Shown in pieces: positions 14,436-22,595 of a DNA stretch of 35,114 nt. The DNA lies in contig DHXP01000009.1 in the NCBI GenBank assembly GCA_002413745.1, positions 2,204 to 37,317 on the forward strand, written 5' to 3'. The first letter of the stretch is position 1, and each line of letters begins with the position of its first letter. Both the position numbers and the translations under genes were made by a program. This DNA is from Flavobacterium sp. UBA5153 (GTDB taxonomy: Bacteria; Bacteroidota; Bacteroidia; Flavobacteriales; Flavobacteriaceae). Under the pieces are notes generated by a model. The model had not been told where the DNA came from, searched no databases, and saw only the letters and a program-made list of their open reading frames with translations.

Positions 14436-16214
14436 ATGACATTATCCCAAATTCTTACGCCTTCTATTGAAAAAGCAGTCCAAGATTTATTCGGCATTGC
14501 TATCGACAAAGTTGAATTTCAAACTACGCGCAAGGAATTTGAAGGTGATATTACGATGGTAATTTTTCCATTATTAAAGGTTATCAAAAGCAATCCTGTG
14601 GAATTAGGAAATAAAATTGGCAACTATTTGGTCGAAAATGTTTCAGAAGTAAGTCGTTTTAACGTGGTTTCGGGTTTCTTGAACATTGTCATTTCGGATG
14701 AATATTATTTGAATTTCTTCAATGAAATCAGAAACAATGAAAAATTTGGATTTGTAACACCAAATCCAAACGATAAAGCAGTGATGGTAGAATATTCTTC
14801 GCCAAACACCAATAAACCTTTGCATTTAGGTCACGTTCGTAATAATCTTTTAGGATATTCCGTTGCCGAAATCATCAAAGCTTCAGGTAAAAAAGTATAT
14901 AAAACCCAAATCATAAACGATCGTGGAATCCATATTTGTAAGTCAATGTTGGCTTGGCAAAAATTTGGAAATGGAGAAACTCCAGAAAGTACAGGTTTAA
15001 AAGGAGATAAGCTGGTTGGGAATTATTATGTGGCTTTTGATAAAGCCTATAAAGAGGAAATCGCACAATTAATTGCCCAAGGAAAAACGGAAGACGAAGC
15101 CAAAAAACAGGCGCCAATTATTCTTGAAGCCCAAGAAATGCTACTAAAATGGGAAGCTGGCGATGCTGAAGTGATTTCGCTTTGGAAAAAAATGAATCAA
15201 TGGGTTTATGCAGGTTTCGAGGAAACGTATAAAAATCTTGGAGTCAATTTCGACAGTTATTATTACGAAAGCAACACTTATTTGCTAGGAAAAGACGTTG
15301 TTCAAATTGGTCTGGAAAAAGGCGTTTTCGAAAAAGATCCAGATGGTTCTGTTTGGATTGATTTGACAGATGAAGGCTTGGACAGAAAAATCGTTTTGCG
15401 CTCCGATGGAACTGCGGTTTATATGACGCAGGATATTGGAACGGCCATTCAGCGCGTAAAGGATTTTCCGGACGTTGGCGGAATGGTTTATACCGTTGGC
15501 AACGAGCAGGATTACCATTTCAAGGTTTTGTTTCTGATTTTGAAAAAATTGGGCTTCGATTGGTCAAAAAATCTCTTTCATTTGTCTTATGGAATGGTCG
15601 ATTTGCCTTCCGGAAAAATGAAAAGCCGAGAAGGAACCGTGGTCGATGCCGATGATTTGATGCAGGAAATGACCGAAACCGCCCAGAAAATAGCCGAAGA
15701 TTTAGGGAAATTGGACAGTTATTCTCCCGAAGAAAAGACAAAATTATACAAAACCATTGGGCTTGGCGCATTGAAATATTATATTTTGAAAGTAGATCCC
15801 AAAAAACGAATCCTTTTCGATCCGGAAGAATCCGTAGATTTTGCAGGAAATACTGGGCCGTTTATTCAATACACTTATGCCAGAATACAATCTATAATTC
15901 GCAAAGCCGATTTTGATTTTTCAAATAAATCAAAAATAAAATCACTTCACGAAAAAGAAAAAGAATTATTAAAACAACTTGAATTGTTTCCTGAAGTCAT
16001 TCAAAATGCGGCACAAAACCACAGTCCGGCCCTGGTAGCAAATTATACTTATGATTTGGTTCGTGAATACAATTCTTTCTATCAAGCTGTTCCTATTTTA
16101 GGTGCTGAAATAATTGAGGAAAAGGTATTTAGAGTCCAGCTTTCAAAAAAAGTTTCAGATACTATTGCTCTTGCTTTTGGCTTATTGGGAATTGATGTTC
16201 CTGAAAGAATGTAG
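14436..16214 (+). CDS. argS: Arginyl-tRNA synthetase
   Basis: This class I synthetase charges tRNA-Arg with arginine in the cytosol. The 592-residue protein has the N-terminal additional domain (residues 1-100), the HIGH motif as PNTNKPLHLGHVRN at 123-136, and a KMSKS-like loop LPSGKMKSREGTVV near 388-402 (Lys-Met-Lys-Ser-Arg variant, usual for bacterial ArgS). The DALR anticodon-binding domain ends LGIDVPERM. GNTGPFIQYTYARIQSI is another ArgS signature. It is convergent with the TonB-receptor gene, whose stop lies 2 nt away; no terminator is visible between them. Confidence 0.97.
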   Translation: MTLSQILTPSIEKAVQDLFGIAIDKVEFQTTRKEFEGDITMVIFPLLKVIKSNPVELGNKIGNYLVENVSEVSRFNVVSGFLNIVISDEYYLNFFNEIRNNEKFGFVTPNPNDKAVMVEYSSPNTNKPLHLGHVRNNLLGYSVAEIIKASGKKVYKTQIINDRGIHICKSMLAWQKFGNGETPESTGLKGDKLVGNYYVAFDKAYKEEIAQLIAQGKTEDEAKKQAPIILEAQEMLLKWEAGDAEVISLWKKMNQWVYAGFEETYKNLGVNFDSYYYESNTYLLGKDVVQIGLEKGVFEKDPDGSVWIDLTDEGLDRKIVLRSDGTAVYMTQDIGTAIQRVKDFPDVGGMVYTVGNEQDYHFKVLFLILKKLGFDWSKNLFHLSYGMVDLPSGKMKSREGTVVDADDLMQEMTETAQKIAEDLGKLDSYSPEEKTKLYKTIGLGALKYYILKVDPKKRILFDPEESVDFAGNTGPFIQYTYARIQSIIRKADFDFSNKSKIKSLHEKEKELLKQLELFPEVIQNAAQNHSPALVANYTYDLVREYNSFYQAVPILGAEIIEEKVFRVQLSKKVSDTIALAFGLLGIDVPERM

Positions 16215-16216
16215 TT

Positions 16217-18763
16217 TTAAAAACTCACCCTAAAACTCACATTTGGAGTCCTTCTAAGCGAAAATGTTTTCACATCTTCAATAGAATTTGTGGTTGTATT
16301 TATTCTATAATACTCGCTAATTTCGTTTTGCCTATTGGATAGATTTAATACCGATAAGCCCAGTTTGTATTGAATTTGTTTCGGGCTTTCCCATTTATAG
16401 GTTGCCGAAAAATTAATTTGAAAAAAGTTATCCAGTTTCTTATTATTTGGAGAATTATAATCAATTGTTGGGTTTGATGGATTACTATAATTTATTTCGT
16501 TACTTGAAGGCGTTGTTTCGGGTCTTCCAGAATACCATTTTGAACCCAATGCTAATTTTAGATTTTTTATTTCATAAGTTCCAGCCCAAGATACAGTGTG
16601 TTTTAGTTCAAAATTATTCGAAAATTCAGTTTGATTTATATTTGGAAAGTGGTAATTATTATCATTATAAGTGTAACTTATCCAAGTAATGAAGCGATTT
16701 ATTTTCTTTTGCGCCAGCATTTCCGTTCCAAAAACCTCATAATCTCCATTAATTTTCGCAAATTCCAATTGATTTTGAAATCCTTGGCTTGAGCTGTTTA
16801 TTCCGGTTACTTTTTTATAAAAATTTTCTAAAGTAAACAACCAATTGTTTTTTGTAAATGACAAATTGATAGAGGCTTGTTTGCTTTTTTGGATAGGAAT
16901 CGTGCTGTTATTTGCCAATATCCAACGCCTTTTTTCTATTCCGAAATAGTCTTTTTGCAGATCAATGACTTGAAAACTGTTTTGGCTCTTAAATTCCCCT
17001 AAAACTTCTAAATTCAAGAATTGGGTAATGTTATAATTAAATCTCAATCGCGGCTCAAAAAGATATTTATTGAATTTTTCTATATAATTTAATCTCAATC
17101 CAGCATTCAAATATATTTTAGAAATGGTGTCATTAAATTTTCCTTCAAGGATGAGAGCATGGATTCGTAGCACATCTTTAATTCTTCTGTAAAATAGAGG
17201 ACTATTTACATCATCTATATTTATGGTGCCAATTTCGTTGAACTGATATCCATTGTTAAAAGTTAATTTTGAGTTGATTATATGGTTATTCTCCAATTTA
17301 AAACCCATATCCAAAACGGAGTTTTCTTGTTTTACTGTTTGATTGCTTTGTATTTTGTTTTTTTCGGCGTCAAGTTCATAATAGGAAGAATATACATTTA
17401 CGGCACTAGTATTCTTGGCATTCCAATTTCGTTTCCAAGAAAGATTTCCCCCATAATTTTTTTGATATAAAATATTATTTTCTGACTGAATAATATTGTT
17501 GGTTTTTGTCGTTTGAAAGACCTTAAGCTGATCGTTTATGGTAATTAAATCCAAAATAAGATGGTCTTTTTGTCCAATTTTCTGTGAATATTTAATAGTT
17601 GCATCATAGAAGTCAAATTTCTCGTTATTCGAATGGTCTATATTTTGATTATTGGAGAAATTAGTAATGGTTGTGTTTTGGAAGGCTTTATTAAAATATT
17701 CTTTGTAAGTGGGTGTTTTTAGAAAATCAGTTATGGATTTTCTGACCGAAAATTCCAAAAAACCTTTTTTATTGACATTAAATTTAGAATAAACATCTGC
17801 ATTAATCATGTTCATTCCTGCACTAAAACTGTTCTTTTCAAATTTATTTGGGTTGGAAGAAATAGCCACAACACTCGATACACTTTCTCCATAAAAAGCA
17901 GAACTTCCGTTTTTGGAAATAGAAATTGTGTGGGCTAAATTTGGATTAAACGCCGAAATAAGTCCAAAGAAGTGACCGGTTTGGTACATTTTTATTCCAT
18001 TCCATAAAAACAAATTTTGATCATGGGTTCCGCCACGAACGTTGATGCTGGCAACGCTTTCATCAGCACTATTTATTCCTGGAATTTGTTGCATGGCCTG
18101 CAATACATCGGGTTCAATTAAGCCGGGTAATATTCCGAGTTTTTTTGGTTTCATTTCAAATGTTCCGTCAATTGTTTTTGAAATACCGGAGGTTAAAAAA
18201 TGATTGGTTGTTATGTTGTTTAATTCTAAAACTTCGAGTTCAATAAAAATTTTGAGGCAATCTTTGTTTTGTGAATTGGACATGGAAATTTTTTTGGTGG
18301 TAAAGCCAACATGACTAACCAAAAAGTCAGTCAATTTTTCCTGCCTCATTTCGAAATATCCTTTTTGATCAGTTGTCAGACTCTTTCCGTCAACAAGCTG
18401 AATATTCACGTTTTCTAATGGGCAATTGTCTTCTTTTGAAAACACGTAGCCGCAAATTATTGGCGTTTCCGTTGTTTTGTTTTTGAAAACATTAATGAAT
18501 TTATTATCTAAATTTTCAAAGGAGAGATTGGTTTTTTTTTTGAGGTAATTTATTTTCTCGTTCAAAGACAAGGACTTCAATGGAGGTATAATTTTGATTA
18601 AAACTATTTCATTTTCAATGAAATTAAAGCTTACTTGATGTTGTTTTTCTATTGATCGTAAAATATTTTTTAACGCAATTGCTTTGTTTTTGTTTTGGGC
18701 TGTAATACTCAAGACAAAAACAAAGCAAAAAAGCAAAGTATAAATACGTTTAAAAATAAACAT
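16217..18763 (-). CDS. TonB-dependent receptor with STN domain (FecA-like signalling receptor)
   Basis: An 848-residue outer-membrane receptor, third gene of a sigma/anti-sigma/receptor operon. After a signal peptide (LLFCFVFVLSITAQ), residues about 28-90 form an STN domain (NILRSIEKQHQVSFNF), which contacts FecR. Residues about 100-180 are a carboxypeptidase-regulatory-like beta-sandwich (GYVFSKEDNCPLENVNI, VSHVGF). The plug (about 215-310) includes MQQIPGINSADESVASINVRG and SAFYGESVSSVVAI. The rest is the 22-strand barrel, ending with aromatic Phe (SFRVSF). No SusD partner follows, so the ligand is likely a siderophore, metal complex, peptide or small molecule rather than a large glycan. 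Its ATG follows the FecR stop codon directly. Confidence 0.93.
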   Translation of the reverse strand: MFIFKRIYTLLFCFVFVLSITAQNKNKAIALKNILRSIEKQHQVSFNFIENEIVLIKIIPPLKSLSLNEKINYLKKKTNLSFENLDNKFINVFKNKTTETPIICGYVFSKEDNCPLENVNIQLVDGKSLTTDQKGYFEMRQEKLTDFLVSHVGFTTKKISMSNSQNKDCLKIFIELEVLELNNITTNHFLTSGISKTIDGTFEMKPKKLGILPGLIEPDVLQAMQQIPGINSADESVASINVRGGTHDQNLFLWNGIKMYQTGHFFGLISAFNPNLAHTISISKNGSSAFYGESVSSVVAISSNPNKFEKNSFSAGMNMINADVYSKFNVNKKGFLEFSVRKSITDFLKTPTYKEYFNKAFQNTTITNFSNNQNIDHSNNEKFDFYDATIKYSQKIGQKDHLILDLITINDQLKVFQTTKTNNIIQSENNILYQKNYGGNLSWKRNWNAKNTSAVNVYSSYYELDAEKNKIQSNQTVKQENSVLDMGFKLENNHIINSKLTFNNGYQFNEIGTINIDDVNSPLFYRRIKDVLRIHALILEGKFNDTISKIYLNAGLRLNYIEKFNKYLFEPRLRFNYNITQFLNLEVLGEFKSQNSFQVIDLQKDYFGIEKRRWILANNSTIPIQKSKQASINLSFTKNNWLFTLENFYKKVTGINSSSQGFQNQLEFAKINGDYEVFGTEMLAQKKINRFITWISYTYNDNNYHFPNINQTEFSNNFELKHTVSWAGTYEIKNLKLALGSKWYSGRPETTPSSNEINYSNPSNPTIDYNSPNNKKLDNFFQINFSATYKWESPKQIQYKLGLSVLNLSNRQNEISEYYRINTTTNSIEDVKTFSLRRTPNVSFRVSF

Positions 18764-19663
18764 TTATTTTCCTTCAAAAATTATTTTGTTTGCACCAATT
18801 TTTTTGGGTTCTAAATTATATGTCGTTGCAATAATTTGAAGGGCAACATCGAGATTATCAGTAGGGATTTTTCCGGTAAATAAAGCATCGGGACACTTTA
18901 TTTTAACGTCAATCGTGATATTATATTGTCTTTGAATCTCATCTAATATATTGCGTAAATTTTCATTATCAAAGGCTATTCTGTTTTGAAGCCAATCTGG
19001 TTTTGGAGCATTATTAGTCGTGATTGTTTGTTTTCCGTTTTCAAAAATAACGCTTTGTCCGTGGGACAAAATGATTTCTTTGTCTTTGTAATTTACTTTT
19101 ACCCGTCCTTCAAAACAAGTTACGTCAAATCGATTTTTTCTCGCTTTAACATTGAATTGGGTTCCAAGAACAGCCACTTTTCCAAGATGGGTTTCAACTT
19201 CAAATTTTTTACCTTTTGCTACTTTAAAGTATGCTTCGCCTTGTAATTTAAGATTCCTGTTATTGCCCCAATTTAGTTTTTTATACTTGATTTCTGAGCC
19301 AGAATTCAAAACTACTTCGGAGTTGTCAGGTAATGAAAAAGATGTTCTTTTGCCGTTAAGGGCATATTGGGTTTCTGTGGAAAAATTTTGCACTGTAAAC
19401 GTAATTCCCAGTCCAATAACTAAAATCGCAGCGACCCTAAACATCCAGTTTTTGTATAGTGGAATAACTTTAGGCGTTGTGTTTTTATGACTAATAACAG
19501 TTTCTAATACTTTGTCTTCATCAAAATCCGCCACTTTTAATTGAGCAGAATAGTTTTTGATTTTTTCGTATTTTTTAAAATCAGGATCAGCTTTAAACGC
19601 GGTTAATTCTTCCTCTGTTAAATCGTTATTTAACCATTTTGCTAAAATGTAATTTTTTTCCAT
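18764..19663 (-). CDS. FecR-family anti-sigma factor
   Basis: This inner-membrane anti-sigma factor receives the signal from the receptor STN domain and controls the adjacent ECF sigma factor. I take the start at 19661-19663 (MEKNYILAKWLNND), not the upstream ATG at 19688-19690, as it matches family starts. This gives 299 residues: a short cytosolic sigma-binding part with the LAKWLNNDLTEEE motif, one membrane helix at about 74-92 (MFRVAAILVIGLGITF), then the periplasmic FecR domain (FSLPDNSEVVLNSGSEIKY, GEAYFKVAKGKKFEVET, VLGTQFNVKA) and a C-terminal STN-binding domain (LRNILDEIQRQYNITI). Stop and receptor start are adjacent (TAAATG), implying translational coupling. Confidence 0.93.
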   Translation of the reverse strand: MEKNYILAKWLNNDLTEEELTAFKADPDFKKYEKIKNYSAQLKVADFDEDKVLETVISHKNTTPKVIPLYKNWMFRVAAILVIGLGITFTVQNFSTETQYALNGKRTSFSLPDNSEVVLNSGSEIKYKKLNWGNNRNLKLQGEAYFKVAKGKKFEVETHLGKVAVLGTQFNVKARKNRFDVTCFEGRVKVNYKDKEIILSHGQSVIFENGKQTITTNNAPKPDWLQNRIAFDNENLRNILDEIQRQYNITIDVKIKCPDALFTGKIPTDNLDVALQIIATTYNLEPKKIGANKIIFEGK

Positions 19664-19707
19664 CGTATTAATTTTATATGTATAGAACAAGTAAAAACAA
19701 ATTTACC

Positions 19708-20229
19708 CTACTTTATGGTTTCAATTGTTTTTCTTAATTCGACTAAAGCCAGATGTATCCGTTTTTCGACTGCTTTGACGCTTATATTTAATTCTTCTGC
19801 AATTTCGCTATATTTTTTCCCGTCAATTCGATGCATTAAAAAAGCAATTCGTTGGGTTTCATTCAAATCTTCAATTGCTTTTAAGAGCTTGTTTTTGAAT
19901 TGTTTTTCCTCCAATAGAAATTCGGGGGTTTCATTTGATTTGTCAGGACCAGAAAAGTTGTTTTCGTATTCCAAAACTACCTTTTGATGTTTAATTTCAT
20001 TTAGGGAGCCATTATTGGCAATTGTATAAATATAGGATTTGGCTTTTTCAATAGGAACCGAAGCACAATTTTGCCATAATTTTATAAAAGCTTCTTGGGT
20101 CAAATCTTCGGCTTGGTCTTTATTACCATACCTATAAAAAAGAAAATTGCGAAGTGACTTTGCATGGTTTTTAAAAAAATTTGAAAAAATAATTTCATTA
20201 CAAGTCTCTGATAATGAATTGTTTGCCAT
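19708..20229 (-). CDS. ECF RNA polymerase sigma-70 factor (FecI-like)
   Basis: A 173-residue extracytoplasmic-function sigma factor, first gene of the operon, 44 nt before the chosen FecR start. Region 2 is visible as RNFLFYRYGNKDQAEDLTQEAFIKLW and region 4 as LNETQRIAFLMHRIDGKKYSEIAEELNIS followed by VKAVEKRIHLALVELRK, the helix-turn-helix that binds the -35. It should activate this operon and perhaps other genes when the receptor is occupied. Its own promoter has a housekeeping -7 at 20253-20260, consistent with basal expression. Confidence 0.94.
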   Translation of the reverse strand: MANNSLSETCNEIIFSNFFKNHAKSLRNFLFYRYGNKDQAEDLTQEAFIKLWQNCASVPIEKAKSYIYTIANNGSLNEIKHQKVVLEYENNFSGPDKSNETPEFLLEEKQFKNKLLKAIEDLNETQRIAFLMHRIDGKKYSEIAEELNISVKAVEKRIHLALVELRKTIETIK

Positions 20230-20252
20230 TTATTTTATGTTTTTTTGCCTTA

Positions 20253-20260
20253 CAAAGATA
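20253..20260 (-). promoter_or_regulatory. -7 promoter element (TATCTTTG) of the sigma/FecR/receptor operon
   Basis: Minus strand TATCTTTG, exact TAnnTTTG, 23 nt before the sigma-factor start at 20229. Confidence 0.55.
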
Positions 20261-20378
20261 TATTTTTTTAATTTAGGTAGGGTAAAGCCGTTCTAAATTG
20301 TTTTATAATCAGATAATGTTATTTTTCAATACGAATTGGAAACTTAATGTTTGATTGTTGAATTTATTATTTTTGGTA

Positions 20379-20540
20379 ATTTGGCAATAATTTTATTGCC
20401 AAATGATTTCATTGATAATGGATTTCTTGATTGACGATAAGATTTTGATAGAATATATAATAATGAACACCAATTAATTTTTGAATTGGTTGCTAAATTT
20501 TCCGAGCAGTATTTCCTTAAATACTGCTCGGAAAATTTAG
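20379..20540. promoter_or_regulatory. Three successive perfect hairpins in a divergent intergenic region
   Basis: atttggcaata (20379-20389) pairs with tattgccaaat (20394-20404). accaatt (20469-20475) pairs with aattggt (20484-20490). A 22-bp perfect stem (20493-20514 / 20519-20540, core tccgagcagtattt) has the 4-nt loop cctt. The gap lies between divergently transcribed genes, so no known gene needs a terminator here. The last stem ends 12 nt before a -7 element at 20553, covering the -33 region of the next gene. It could be an operator, a relic terminator or a repeat. Confidence 0.55.
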
Positions 20541-20552
20541 ATTTTGTTTTTC

Positions 20553-20560
20553 TATATTTG
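20553..20560 (+). promoter_or_regulatory. -7 promoter element (TATATTTG) of the four-repeat lipoprotein gene
   Basis: Exact TAnnTTTG 25 nt before the ATG at 20586 and directly downstream of the 22-bp hairpin. Confidence 0.5.
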
Positions 20561-20585
20561 ATAATAATTTGATTTAGATTCCATC

Positions 20586-21620
20586 ATGATAAATTTTAAA
20601 AATAGTTTAATATTCTTTGTTTCATTGGTTGCCGTCTTTTTTACGGCTTGTCAGAGTGAATCAGCTGTGGAAATACATAGTACTAAGGAAACCATTTCAA
20701 AAACCGCCCCGTTGACAACTTATATTGAAAGAGTAGTGATGCAAAAAACTTCTCAAGACAATATCATAGACCATTCAAATTGTTTTATGATAAATTTTCC
20801 CTATGTTGTTACTGTAAATGATGTCCAGATTGCCATAAACTCAGCAAATGACTACCAATTGGTTCAAAATAATATTAATGCAAATTCCAATGACAGTGAT
20901 ATTGTTTTCATTCATTTTCCTATAACGGTAACTCTCAATAATTATTCTAAAAAAAACATTGCAGATCAGACTGCCTATGCTAATTTAATTGCGGAATGCA
21001 AGACTGATTCAGACGGTTTTGGAAAGATAAATTGCATCAATATTGTTTTTCCAATAACAATCAATAGCTATGACAGCAACAATCAAATAGCAAGTACAAC
21101 TTCTGTTACCGACAATCAGTCATTTTATAATTTTTTCAAAAATTTAGAATCTAATAAATTTATAGCCATTAGTTATCCGATTTCAATTATCAATTCAAAC
21201 GGACAAAACATAATTATAACCAGTAACAACCAGTTTGAGGATGTCATAAAAAGGGCAGTTGATAATTGTTCGGAAAACACAAATCCACCCATAGATTTTA
21301 TGAAAACAATTACAAGTAACTCTTGGAAAATCTCGTATTATTTTAAGGATAATGATCAAACCTTGATTTATGATGGCTATGACTTTGTTTTTAAAACTGA
21401 TTATACGGTTATAGCAACAAAATCAGGAATTGCTTATAATGGAACTTGGTCAACAAAAGTGGATAATGGTGTCAGGGAATTTGAAATAAAAATTGAACCG
21501 GATCCACTGAAGAAATTAGACGAAGGATGGAAAGAACTGGAATTTAATAATTCCCAATTGCGGTTTAGAGATGGAGATGTCAATAATGAAACGGATTATC
21601 TTTATTTTGCCAAAAACTAA
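20586..21620 (+). CDS. Lipoprotein with four internal repeats and a lipocalin-like C-terminus
   Basis: A 344-residue lipoprotein (signal ending AVFFTAC, Cys22); no family recognised with certainty. Four related segments follow one another: FMINFPYVVTVNDVQIAINS, FIHFPITVTLNNYS, INIVFPITINSYDSNNQIAS and AISYPISIINSNGQNIIITS. Each is a hydrophobic strand with F/Y-P-[IY], a polar turn, and a downstream helix ending in YQLV, YANLI, FYNFF or FEDVI, spaced about 50 residues. The C-terminal about 95 residues (SWKISYYFKDND, YDFVFKTDYTVIA, GTWSTK, DYLYFAKN) resemble lipocalin-like domains. It is probably surface or periplasmic. It is divergent from the sigma operon. Confidence 0.7.
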   Translation: MINFKNSLIFFVSLVAVFFTACQSESAVEIHSTKETISKTAPLTTYIERVVMQKTSQDNIIDHSNCFMINFPYVVTVNDVQIAINSANDYQLVQNNINANSNDSDIVFIHFPITVTLNNYSKKNIADQTAYANLIAECKTDSDGFGKINCINIVFPITINSYDSNNQIASTTSVTDNQSFYNFFKNLESNKFIAISYPISIINSNGQNIIITSNNQFEDVIKRAVDNCSENTNPPIDFMKTITSNSWKISYYFKDNDQTLIYDGYDFVFKTDYTVIATKSGIAYNGTWSTKVDNGVREFEIKIEPDPLKKLDEGWKELEFNNSQLRFRDGDVNNETDYLYFAKN

Positions 21621-21743
21621 TTAAAACTAAATACTAACATTATTAATTACTTTAAATTTTAATAGAACTCATTTTTGGAAATTCATTTGTAAAATTAGAA
21701 TGCCAAAAATATAGACACTTAACCCCTTAAATACCATAATATT

Positions 21744-22466
21744 ATGAAAAATTTTTCCATTTTAGCTTTACTTGCCTTAGCGGTAAGTTCGTGTTCAAAT
21801 ACTCCCTCTACAAATGGGAATGTTACACTGAAAGCCGCCGCTGTTTCTTCAACAGGCACTACTTCTTTAACTGCACGTATGGCATCTACACCATCTACGG
21901 CAATTATCACTGATTTTAAGATTAATATTGGAAGTATTAAATTAGAAACTGATATGAATGATATGATGCATAAAACGGATTCCCTTCATGAGGATACTAA
22001 ACTTGTAGGTCCTTTTTTATTGGATTTGCTTGATCCTAACAAACCCTTGAGTCAAGTTATTGCTTCTGTAAATGTTCCAAATGCAAAATATTCGGAAATA
22101 AGGTTTAAGTTTGAAAAATCTATTGTGGCCGGTGATATGAGTGGCAAGACTTATATGATTAAAGGAACCATTAACGGGAAAGATTTTCTTATCTGGAGTG
22201 ACAAAGATGTTGAACTTAAAATGCATTTTGCAGATCCTGCCAAAGATTTTACAGTTAACAGCAATGACACATCTCTAAATATTAAAATACAACTTGATGC
22301 CATAATGGCGAAACTAACAACATTAGCCAATCAGGGTCTATTGCTTGATGGTAATGGAGACGGAGTTATCGAAATCAGCACCAGTAATGTTGATGGGAAT
22401 CAGGTTATCGGAGAGCAAATAAGAGCAATACTTGAAAATGAATCACACTTGGATGACAAGGACTAA
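21744..22466 (+). CDS. DUF4382-like lipoprotein
   Basis: A 240-residue lipoprotein with signal MKNFSILALLALAVSSC (Cys17). Its plan resembles DUF4382: an opening strand with FKINIGSIKLET, then a short loop and LVGPFLLDLLDPNKPLSQVI, then NVPNAKYSEIRFKFEKSIV where DUF4382 proteins have a 'G-x-Y-x-x-I-R' motif. The C-terminal part repeats beta-strand patterns and contains DGNGDGVIEIS, a calcium-binding-like loop. Function is unknown; it is likely on the cell surface. It ends in a clear terminator. A run of five short hydrophilic residues (HLDDKD) closes it. Confidence 0.6.
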   Translation: MKNFSILALLALAVSSCSNTPSTNGNVTLKAAAVSSTGTTSLTARMASTPSTAIITDFKINIGSIKLETDMNDMMHKTDSLHEDTKLVGPFLLDLLDPNKPLSQVIASVNVPNAKYSEIRFKFEKSIVAGDMSGKTYMIKGTINGKDFLIWSDKDVELKMHFADPAKDFTVNSNDTSLNIKIQLDAIMAKLTTLANQGLLLDGNGDGVIEISTSNVDGNQVIGEQIRAILENESHLDDKD

Positions 22467-22489
22467 TTAAATGTGAATTTAATTTTATT

Positions 22490-22525
22490 AAAAAAGAGGC
22501 TATCTTGAAAAGGTAGCCTCTTTTT
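22490..22525 (+). terminator. Rho-independent terminator after the DUF4382-like gene
   Basis: aaaaagaggctatc and ggtagcctcttttt pair (one G-U) around ttgaaaa, with a following T run. Confidence 0.88.
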
Positions 22526-22561
22526 ATTTCCAATACTATTTAAACTTCAAAATCAAATGCT

Positions 22562-22569
22562 TAAATTTG
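22562..22569 (+). promoter_or_regulatory. -7 promoter element (TAAATTTG) of ffh
   Basis: Exact TAnnTTTG 26 nt before the ffh ATG at 22596, followed by CACC as at argS. Confidence 0.5.
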
Positions 22570-22595
22570 CACCTCAATAAAAGAAAAATAGAATT

